Shown here: positions 8,561 to 15,318 of the stretch, piece after piece
How the letters are laid out: each line of letters opens with the position of its first letter
Numbering within the stretch: the stretch's first letter is position 1
Assembly (NCBI GenBank): GCA_012840225.1
Contig: DULU01000066.1
Span: forward strand, 1-45,225
Length of the DNA: 45,225 nucleotides
Direction of reading: 5' to 3'
DNA from: Bacillota bacterium
GTDB lineage: Bacteria; Bacillota; Limnochordia; DTU080
Translations under genes and position numbers: made by a program
Notes under the pieces: model-generated
What the model was told of the DNA's origin: nothing
Databases searched by the model: none
What the model saw: the letters and a program-made list of their open reading frames with translations, nothing else

Positions 8561-8654
8561 GGAGTGAGAAGCGAGGCGCAAGAAGCGAGGCGCAAGAAGC
8601 GAAGCGCGAGAAGTGAGGAGCGAGAAGCGAGGAGCCTGGAGCAGGGCGTGAGGT
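8557..8654 (+). repeat. Seven tandem 14-bp repeats starting on the aldolase stop codon
   Basis: Seven consecutive 14-bp units: GTGAGGAGTGAGAA (holding the TGA stop), GCGAGGCGCAAGAA twice, GCGAAGCGCGAGAA, GTGAGGAGCGAGAA, GCGAGGAGCCTGGA and GCAGGGCGTGAGGT. Units 2 and 3 are identical. Because 14 is not a multiple of 3, repeated stops fall in different frames. Confidence 0.88.
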
Positions 8655-8683
8655 GCGAGGCGTCTTGCATATCCGGACAAGCT

Positions 8684-8728
8684 ATGGTATTGTAGGCGCG
8701 GAATGGTAAAACAATTAACATATACCAT
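8684..8728. promoter_or_regulatory. Possible GntR operator: ATGGTA half-sites before the regulator gene
   Basis: ATGGTA occurs at 8684-8689 and 8703-8708 and its complement TACCAT at 8723-8728, giving an inverted pair with a 14-bp spacer plus a further direct half-site. FadR-type GntR regulators commonly bind TGGT/ACCA-type palindromes near their own promoter. AT content is locally higher than around it. Placement is suggestive only. Confidence 0.35.
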
Positions 8729-8785
8729 TTGATCATTTCTCCAAGTTATTTCTCCAAACTGCAAGTATGTTTCGAGGAAGGGGGA

Positions 8786-9529
8786 ATGGGGAAGTTGAGC
8801 CAGTTGCCTTTAGAAACCGGAAAGATCAACTTGCGTTTGGCCAAGCGGCCGAATTTGACTCATGAAGTGCGCAAGCGCATTGAAAGGTATATTTTGCTGC
8901 ACAACCTCAAGCCGGGCGACCGTCTGCCGACGGAGATGGAGTTTTGCGAGTTGCTTGGGGTGAGCCGTCCGGTGGTGCGGGCGGCGATGCACACTTTGGA
9001 GGAGATGGGACTGGTCAGTGTGGAGGTCGGGCGAGGCACTTTTCTGAATGCTTTCGATCCGGCGGTTATATTTGCCAATCTGCCCATCAGCCTCTTGTTC
9101 CGCAGCGAAAATATGCGCGAAGTCCTGGAGGTGCGCCACTACCTGGAGCGTTTGTGCATTTCCCGGGCCGTGGAAGTGGCCAGGGAAAACCCCGACCATC
9201 CCTATCTGAAAGAAATGATCGCCTGCGCTGAGGAGATGGAGAAGCGGGCTCAGGCCGACCAGCAAATGCTGGAGGAAGATATCCGGTTTCACCAGGCCCT
9301 GGCCTACCTGGCAGACAACCGCATTCTGCACCTGATTTTGGATGTCTTCTGGGAGTTGCGCCGTCTGTATCCGTTCGACAACAGCCCCGGAGCCAAGATG
9401 CGGCGGGCGCTAAAACACCGGGAGCTCATCGAATCCATATTGAAGGGAGATGTGGAAAACGCTATCAGAGCAAATGAACAGATGATCACCAAACAACAGG
9501 AAGAGACGATGATGGGACAAGGCCGGTAG
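8786..9529 (+). CDS. GntR-family transcriptional regulator, FadR subfamily
   Basis: Winged-helix regulator with an FCD ligand domain, 247 residues from the ATG at 8786; GAGGAAGGGGGA lies directly upstream. The wHTH (about 15-85) shows VRKRIERYILLHNLKPGDRLPTE, then SRPVVRAAMHTLEEMGLVSVEVGRGTFL, the GntR hallmark. The helical FCD domain (about 100-235) has REVLEVRHYLERL, DIRFHQALAYLADN with the family Asp/His metal pair, and the late KHRELIESI His. FadR-type regulators mostly answer to sugar acids or carboxylates, in line with the aldolase next door. It likely controls the URO-D/aldolase pair or the genes after it. An upstream in-frame ATG at 8729 lacks a ribosome site. Confidence 0.9.
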   Translation: MGKLSQLPLETGKINLRLAKRPNLTHEVRKRIERYILLHNLKPGDRLPTEMEFCELLGVSRPVVRAAMHTLEEMGLVSVEVGRGTFLNAFDPAVIFANLPISLLFRSENMREVLEVRHYLERLCISRAVEVARENPDHPYLKEMIACAEEMEKRAQADQQMLEEDIRFHQALAYLADNRILHLILDVFWELRRLYPFDNSPGAKMRRALKHRELIESILKGDVENAIRANEQMITKQQEETMMGQGR

Positions 9530-9610
9530 GCGAAGCGGCGCCTGGAGTTAAGAGCTTAAGAGCGCCGGCGAAACCAGGAATAGGACACCGGAGAAAGGAA
9601 GTGGAATCAG

Positions 9611-10957
9611 ATGATGTTTATTAAGAGAGTCGCTCCAGTCCTTCTGGCTATTATGTTGCTTATGTGTCTGGCTGTTCAGGCAAGCGCGGCAGCAACACAA
9701 AAGCTCGTCATTGCCCATTGGCATTTCGGCAGGCCCGAAGTGAAAAACATGATGCAGGCGGCTATCGACTCCTTTGTCGCCAAGTATCCTGATGTAGAGA
9801 TCGAAATGATCACCCCCGGCACCAGCAATGCCAGCTTCATCGAGGGAGTAAAGGTGCGTCTGGCCGGTGGGGTGCAGTTGGATATTGTGGGGGTCGATAT
9901 TCCCAAGCGGCAGAGTTTTGTCCGGTCGGGATTGCTTCTGGATCTCGAACCGCTGATGAAGCTGGACAGTACCTTTGAAAGACACATGTTTTATCCCTGG
10001 GTGTGGGATGGCTACCGTGTCGGCAATGGTTTATACGGCATACCCGACGTGATCAATCACCGGCAGGTGTTCGTGCGCGGGCAGGTGCTGAATGAAGCGG
10101 GTATCGCCATGCCCGGTAACGACTGGACCTGGGACGAATTCGTGAGCATTGCCCGCAAGGTGACCAGGGATACCAGCGGCGACGGGAAAAACGATGTCTT
10201 CGGTATGGAAGGCTACCGCCTGTGGTGGGATTTCTGGCCGGTCTTTGCCTGGGGCGGCGGTTTGTATAAAGTGAACGCCGCCGGCCAGGTCGAGCTGGCG
10301 ATCACCTCTCCCGAGACCATCGAGGCTTTTGAAACTTTTGCCGCTTTGGAGAGTCAGGCCGGCATAGTCACCTCCCCGGCGGTGGAGAGGGCCTACGGCG
10401 GCCGGGTAAACATGATCAAGACGGGTCAGATCGCCATGTACATCGGCGATGTATATGGCTTGTTGCAGGAAGAATCGGAATTCTCCGCCACCCTGGAACC
10501 GACCTTGCGCCTCTTCCCCAAAGTGAAGACTCAGCCGGTGGTCGGCTTTACCAACGGATGGGCCATCACCAGCCAGACGCCCAACAAAGAGCTGGCCTGG
10601 AAATTCCTCAACCACCTGACCAGCAGGGCAGTGATGATGGAGGGGCGGGTGAAGTATGGCTCCATCGGCGCCCGCATGGATGTCAACAGCCAAGCCAACC
10701 TCTTCCCGGGTCTGGACAGGTCCCTGGTGCAACAGATCATGTTCGGCCTCAGCCGGATGGATATCGATCTCCACGCTCATCAGGGTCAGGGCCCGTGGGA
10801 TAATGTCACCGCCGTGACCAATGCCACCGACCGGATGCGCGCTCAGGAAGCTCCCGTGCGCACCATTCTGGAGAGCATTGAACCCGTACTGAAGAGCAAT
10901 CTGCAGGAATACCTGCAGGAGATGGCTGCCAGGTATCAGCTCGGTCCCGGCCGCTGA
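9611..10957 (+). CDS. ABC transporter sugar-binding protein, family 1
   Basis: Solute-binding protein of 448 residues. The signal peptide runs to about residue 27 (VQASAAATQ), a signal-peptidase-I type; Cys 19 is preceded by Met and does not make a lipobox. The mature protein opens with KLVIAHWHFGRPEVKNMMQA and has the mid segment GNDWTWDEFVSIA followed by DTSGDGKNDVFG, an EF-hand-like calcium loop common in this family, and the late NKELAWKFLNHL. The stop codon overlaps a downstream ATG, and the real next start is 29 bases further on, so it is the first gene of an operon with a sialidase-like enzyme and a URO-D protein. No permease follows. Confidence 0.92.
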   Translation: MMFIKRVAPVLLAIMLLMCLAVQASAAATQKLVIAHWHFGRPEVKNMMQAAIDSFVAKYPDVEIEMITPGTSNASFIEGVKVRLAGGVQLDIVGVDIPKRQSFVRSGLLLDLEPLMKLDSTFERHMFYPWVWDGYRVGNGLYGIPDVINHRQVFVRGQVLNEAGIAMPGNDWTWDEFVSIARKVTRDTSGDGKNDVFGMEGYRLWWDFWPVFAWGGGLYKVNAAGQVELAITSPETIEAFETFAALESQAGIVTSPAVERAYGGRVNMIKTGQIAMYIGDVYGLLQEESEFSATLEPTLRLFPKVKTQPVVGFTNGWAITSQTPNKELAWKFLNHLTSRAVMMEGRVKYGSIGARMDVNSQANLFPGLDRSLVQQIMFGLSRMDIDLHAHQGQGPWDNVTAVTNATDRMRAQEAPVRTILESIEPVLKSNLQEYLQEMAARYQLGPGR

Positions 10958-10986
10958 TGTGTAAAGCAGGCGGAAAGGAGAATCTC

Positions 10987-12060
10987 ATGCCGTCGCAGAG
11001 TGATGTGGAAATCAAATACAGCATCATCGCCAAATCCGGACCGGACAACCCGCGCAACGACACGGCTTCCGTGCTGCCGCTGAAAAGCGGGGCCCTGATG
11101 GTGGTGTGGCACAAATATGCCGCCGGTAAGCTGAGTGGGAGCGATTTCGGTACCTGCCGTATATATGCCAAATATTCCTATGACCAGGGGTTGACCTGGC
11201 AGGATGAGCGGCTTTTGGTGGATGTGGCGCCGGGCGATCTCAACGTGCAGGCCCCGGCCCTCTGCCGTCTGCCGACGGGTGAGATTCTCCTTATCTGCCT
11301 CCGGGCACATGCCCGCAACAGCACTACCATGCTGGTATTCCGCTCGGTCGACGAAGGAGAGAACTTCGTGGAGATCAGCCGGGTGTGGGAGCGCAGCCAA
11401 GGGCAATGGTTGCAAGGCGGCGCCAGCCACCTGGTCCTTTTATCCGGTGGGCGGCTGGTGCTGCCGTTCCATGGGGGCACGGGCGATCAGGGTAGCCAGC
11501 ACAATCAGGCTCGCTGTGCCATCAGCGACGATTACGGCCTGACCTGGCGTTTGTCGAGCGGCTATGTCGACCTGCCGATGCGGGGGGCTATGGAAGCCTC
11601 CGTGGCTGAGTTGTCCGACGGCCGACTGGCTATGTCGCTCCGCACCCAACTGGGCGCGGTCTTCATGTCCTATTCGGACGACGGCGGAGATACCTGGTCT
11701 CTTCCGCAAACCACCGGGTTGAAGGCACCTGAGTCGTGTACCTGCCTGAGGCGCCTGCCGGGTAGCGCCGATCTGGTGTTGTTCTGGAACGACAGCCTCT
11801 ATGATCCACGGCACCATCATTTCGGCGATCGTACGCCGTTGAGCGCCGCCAGATCAAGTGACGGCGGCCAAACCTGGCGCCGCCTCGGCGACATCGCCTC
11901 CGGGGCAGCTGAGTATACCAATCTGGGTTGCACTTTTTTGGTCAATGGGGATGCCGTGCTCACCTACATGAAATCCCCCTATTCCGGAGGTGCGAAGTTC
12001 ACCCGGGAGCACATGGACCTGATGGCGGCCATCATACCAAGGCAGTGGTTTGAGCGATGA
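10987..12060 (+). CDS. Sialidase-like (BNR/Asp-box) six-bladed propeller protein
   Basis: Predicted exo-acting glycosidase or sialidase-superfamily protein, 357 residues from the ATG at 10987 (AAAGGAG six bases upstream; an earlier ATG at 10957 overlaps the previous stop but has no good site). At least five Asp-boxes are visible: SYDQGLTW, SVDEGENF, SDDYGLTW, SDDGGDTW and SSDGGQTW. An early Arg (about residue 20-25, GPDNPRND) and a late Tyr/Glu region fit the family. It has no signal peptide, so it should act in the cytoplasm on imported substrate. Overlaps the following URO-D gene by ATGA, showing translational coupling. Sialic acid genes such as nanA are absent, so another sugar is likely. 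Confidence 0.85.
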   Translation: MPSQSDVEIKYSIIAKSGPDNPRNDTASVLPLKSGALMVVWHKYAAGKLSGSDFGTCRIYAKYSYDQGLTWQDERLLVDVAPGDLNVQAPALCRLPTGEILLICLRAHARNSTTMLVFRSVDEGENFVEISRVWERSQGQWLQGGASHLVLLSGGRLVLPFHGGTGDQGSQHNQARCAISDDYGLTWRLSSGYVDLPMRGAMEASVAELSDGRLAMSLRTQLGAVFMSYSDDGGDTWSLPQTTGLKAPESCTCLRRLPGSADLVLFWNDSLYDPRHHHFGDRTPLSAARSSDGGQTWRRLGDIASGAAEYTNLGCTFLVNGDAVLTYMKSPYSGGAKFTREHMDLMAAIIPRQWFER

Positions 12061-13124
12061 ATCGTAAAGAACGGGTGTTGACGGCTATCGGGCGCAGCAA
12101 GCCCGATCGGGTGCCGGTGGATTATGCTGCCAATCGCTTTGTGCAGGCGACTCTTTATGAGCATTTTCGGGTGAATAATCACAGGGAACTGCTGGAGAGA
12201 CTGCATGTGGATATCGTGGATCTGCGGGGGGTGGTGGATCCCCGCTATGTCGGTCCCATACCTATGGAGCGCCAATTGCCCGGTGAGGTCAGCGAGAACT
12301 TCTGGGGCATGCAGAAAAAGGTGATGATGACCGCCACCGGGCCGGAGGAGTCTTATTGCCGCTTTGTGCTGCAGGAGGCCACCACCCTCTCCGAGCTTGA
12401 GAAACATGGTTGGCCGTCGGTGGATTGGTTTGATTTTACGGATATTAAGGAAAGGATCCGAGCATGGAGCGACTTCGCCGTGATGGCCTCGGGAGCCAGC
12501 GTCTTCCAGCATCCCACCTTTCTCAGGGGACTGGAGACGCTCCTGGTTGATCTGGTGACCGCGCCGGAGCTCGCCGGCTATCTTCTCGATAAATTCACTG
12601 ATTTTTATGTGGCCTACTTTGATCGCCTGTTCAGCTCGGCGCCGGGATTGGTGGATATCCTGCGCATCGCCGACGACTTCGGCATGCAGGACCGCCTGCT
12701 GGTCGGCCCGGATGTCTTTGCCACCTTCTTTGCCCCGCGCCTGAAACGCCTGGTCGACATGGCCAAAAGTCATAATGTATATGTCATGTTTCACTCTTGC
12801 GGCAGCATCGCTCCCTTGATCGAAAATTTGATCGCTCTTGGTATAGATATCCTGGATCCCATTCAGCCATTGGCCAAAGATATGGAGCCCCGGCGTATCA
12901 AGGCACAATTCGGCTCCCGCATATGCCTGCATGGGGCCATCGACACCCAGCACCTGCTCACGGAGGGAAGTGAGCAGGAGGTGGAGGAAGCGGTGCGCCA
13001 AGCCATTGAGGAGCTGGGGCGGGGCGGCGGCTATATCCTTGCTCCCAGTCATGTGCTGCAAACCGATGTGCCTCTCGACAACATTTTAACCTTATATGAA
13101 GCAGCCTTTCGCCTGCAAACTTAG
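12057..13124 (+). CDS. URO-D superfamily protein (methyltransferase-like)
   Basis: A 355-residue URO-D superfamily protein. It starts MNRKERVLTAIGRSKPDRVPVDY, the standard opening of the sugar-locus/corrinoid group. The metal-binding motif VMFHSCGSI is intact, followed by LGIDILDPIQP and a terminal ILAPSHVLQTDVPLDNI segment, both typical. It is coupled to the sialidase-like gene by a 4-base ATGA overlap. True HemE is unlikely because no heme genes are nearby and the protein belongs to a sugar operon. Corrinoid- or cobalamin-dependent methyl transfer is known for MtaA/CmuA relatives; here the reaction is unknown. Confidence 0.87.
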   Translation: MNRKERVLTAIGRSKPDRVPVDYAANRFVQATLYEHFRVNNHRELLERLHVDIVDLRGVVDPRYVGPIPMERQLPGEVSENFWGMQKKVMMTATGPEESYCRFVLQEATTLSELEKHGWPSVDWFDFTDIKERIRAWSDFAVMASGASVFQHPTFLRGLETLLVDLVTAPELAGYLLDKFTDFYVAYFDRLFSSAPGLVDILRIADDFGMQDRLLVGPDVFATFFAPRLKRLVDMAKSHNVYVMFHSCGSIAPLIENLIALGIDILDPIQPLAKDMEPRRIKAQFGSRICLHGAIDTQHLLTEGSEQEVEEAVRQAIEELGRGGGYILAPSHVLQTDVPLDNILTLYEAAFRLQT

Positions 13125-13196
13125 GTCGGTACAACCAAGCCAAGAGCCCTGGACAATTCCTTTGCAAACTAAATCATGGTTTAAGGAGTCTGAAAT

Positions 13197-13886
13197 ATGC
13201 GCCGGTTATTAGAAGAGCTGAGCAGATACGATACCCCTACGGTAGCCAATGCGGCTGCTTTGTTGCAGAGACGTGATCCCTCCCTGGGCTTTGCCGGCCC
13301 GGATGTCAGAGCTTTGACCCCGGAATTCGGGATCAGGGTAGGTGTGGCCGTCACCGCCAGGCTTGATACTACCTCAGCCGGAATGGACGAACCCCCCGAC
13401 CTCTTCCCGGAATGGCTGCGGCTGATCGCCAAGGCCGGTGCGCAGGGCACCATCCCGGTGATCGGGGTGATCGAAGCGGTCGGTCCCCGTCCGCGCCACA
13501 CCGTCACCATCGGCGACTGCATGGGCACCTTGATGCGTCTGGCCGGGGCGGTGGGTATGGTCACCAACGGCTGTATCAGAGATATTGCCGGGGTCAGAAA
13601 GGTGCCCATGGCCTGCTGGGGTTGCGGCTTCACTCCCATGCATGCCGCTTTGCGCTGGTCGGGGCTGAACGAAACCGTCTATATCGACGGGATGCCCGTC
13701 AAGCCGGGCGATATTATTCATGCCGATGAAAACGGGGTGATCGTCCTGCCGCCGGAGGACCTGGCCGATATCTGCGCCAAGGTGCCCGAGGTGGTGAACA
13801 AAGAGCGCCAACTGTTTGAGGCGGTAAAGAAGGGAGGTATGACTATAGAGGATTACCTGCGTAGCATAGGTTTGGCCGGACAGTGA
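13197..13886 (+). CDS. RraA-like (HMG/CHA aldolase-type) protein
   Basis: A 229-residue member of the RraA/dimethylmenaquinone methyltransferase-like fold. It shows TPTVANAAALLQ near the N-terminus, the core GDCMGTLMRLAGAVGMVTNGCIRDI (Gly-rich loop plus the Arg-Asp pair that bind pyruvate and metal in the 4-hydroxy-4-methyl-2-oxoglutarate aldolases) and VKPGDIIHADENGVIVLP near the end. The expected activity is retro-aldol cleavage or decarboxylation of a 4-hydroxy-2-oxo acid. AAGGAG lies 8 bases before the ATG. It follows the URO-D gene by 72 bp and likely belongs to the same transcript, supplying a second aldolase-type step besides the HpcH/HpaI enzyme. Confidence 0.87.
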   Translation: MRRLLEELSRYDTPTVANAAALLQRRDPSLGFAGPDVRALTPEFGIRVGVAVTARLDTTSAGMDEPPDLFPEWLRLIAKAGAQGTIPVIGVIEAVGPRPRHTVTIGDCMGTLMRLAGAVGMVTNGCIRDIAGVRKVPMACWGCGFTPMHAALRWSGLNETVYIDGMPVKPGDIIHADENGVIVLPPEDLADICAKVPEVVNKERQLFEAVKKGGMTIEDYLRSIGLAGQ

Positions 13887-13943
13887 AGCAAAGTGAAGTG
13901 CGGAGTTTAAATGCTGTTTTGTATTGAAAAGGAGCAATGAAAG

Positions 13944-15248
13944 GTGAAAATCTCGGCAATTGCCAAACATTCCCGGCGTTCCTTGCTATTTTTATTGCTT
14001 TTGGTACTCGGCACGGCGGTCCTTGCTGCCCCGGCACTAGCGAAGACCAAGATCACGTTCCTGGACGATCTATCCGACTCCGAGGCTGTGGAATGGCTCC
14101 AGCTGGCCAAAAGCCGGTTTGAGGCCCTTCACCCCGATGTGGAAATTGAGATTTTGGCCATGAAAAGGGATCAGCTGCTGGAGAAAATCGTGATCATGCA
14201 GGCCACCGACATGTTGCCCGACGTGGTGGAAACGTCGCCCGAAGTCGGTTATGAATTCATGCAGAAGGGTTTCTTCCAGGATCTGAACCCCTACATGATG
14301 AAAGAGGCGAACCTCTCGTGGGATGAGTATTTCACCCCTGCTCTGACCGCCATCACTGTGGAAAGCGGCGAGCACAAGGGGAAGCGCTGGCTGTTGCCCG
14401 GTACCATCTGGCTGACGGGGGCGGCGTTCAATCTCAGCCTGTTCGCCGAGGCGGGTCTCAACGCCCCGGTGAGCCATACCAGCCAGTGGGCGAATCAGTG
14501 GACCTGGGATGATTTTGTGGAAATGGGCAAGAAGCTGGTAAGGGTGGACGCCACAGGCAAAGTGACCCGCTGGGCGGCCTTTGTGCCGAGAACCTGGATG
14601 CGCTGGCCGACATGGGTGCATAATGCCGGCGGCTTCATGTTCGACAGCTACTTTGAGCCTAAACAAAGCCTGCTGAATTCCGAACCGGTGCGGGTGGCCA
14701 TCAATTATCTGTATGAGATATACCAGGTATATCGCTTCGCCTACTGGTCCGGCAACTTTGTGCAGGGCAAGCTCCCCATCTCGTTCAATCAGGGGCCCAA
14801 CTGCACCCAACTGTTGGCCAATGCCGGCGCTACCTTTGATTTCGCCTACGGCCCCAATCCCAAACTGGTCCGCGGCGGCAGCGAAGTGCAGGTAGTGGGC
14901 TGGGTGATGAGCGCCACCTCCCGGCATCCTGATATTGCCTGGGAATGGATGAAGTTTCTCAGCACCACCATGGCTACCGAGTATGTGATACAGACTGGTC
15001 GGCCGCCGGCGTGGCAGACCGTGGCCCGGCGCTATAGTGAACTGGTGAAAACCAAGTCTCCCTGGGAGCATGTGTGGATCGATCTCATCAGCCATCCCGA
15101 TTCCTACCAGCGGGCTATATACAATCAGGATATACGCAACACCATGCAGCAGGCTGTGGAAGCCATCTTCGACGGCAATCAGCCTGTTGGCCCGACGCTT
15201 GAGCAGCTCCATGAAGTGATCTCCAATTACCTGAAGGAGAATCGCTGA
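13944..15248 (+). CDS. ABC transporter sugar-binding protein, family 1
   Basis: Solute-binding protein of 434 residues with a GTG start; AAAAGGAG stands 9-10 bases upstream. The signal peptide ends in APALAKTK, signal-peptidase-I type, with no lipobox. Family marks are FLDDLSDSEAVEWLQLAKSRFE at the mature start, WANQWTWDDFVEMGKKL in the middle and RHPDIAWEWMKFLS late. It is followed at once by a very large GHL10-type hydrolase, so binding protein and hydrolase form a pair. A short purine-rich 7-bp repeat (15252-15272) starts four bases after the stop codon. Substrate unknown. Confidence 0.92.
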   Translation: MKISAIAKHSRRSLLFLLLLVLGTAVLAAPALAKTKITFLDDLSDSEAVEWLQLAKSRFEALHPDVEIEILAMKRDQLLEKIVIMQATDMLPDVVETSPEVGYEFMQKGFFQDLNPYMMKEANLSWDEYFTPALTAITVESGEHKGKRWLLPGTIWLTGAAFNLSLFAEAGLNAPVSHTSQWANQWTWDDFVEMGKKLVRVDATGKVTRWAAFVPRTWMRWPTWVHNAGGFMFDSYFEPKQSLLNSEPVRVAINYLYEIYQVYRFAYWSGNFVQGKLPISFNQGPNCTQLLANAGATFDFAYGPNPKLVRGGSEVQVVGWVMSATSRHPDIAWEWMKFLSTTMATEYVIQTGRPPAWQTVARRYSELVKTKSPWEHVWIDLISHPDSYQRAIYNQDIRNTMQQAVEAIFDGNQPVGPTLEQLHEVISNYLKENR

Positions 15249-15318
15249 ATTGAGCGGAGAGCAGAGAGCGGGAGCGGCGGGTGGCGACAAAAGGCCGGTG
15301 GCAAGGAGAGTGATCGAA

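Noticed and set aside
12057-13124. Heme-pathway hemE
   Set aside because: The start and HSCG motif are of the methyltransferase-like group, three paralogues lie in one window, and no other heme gene is present.
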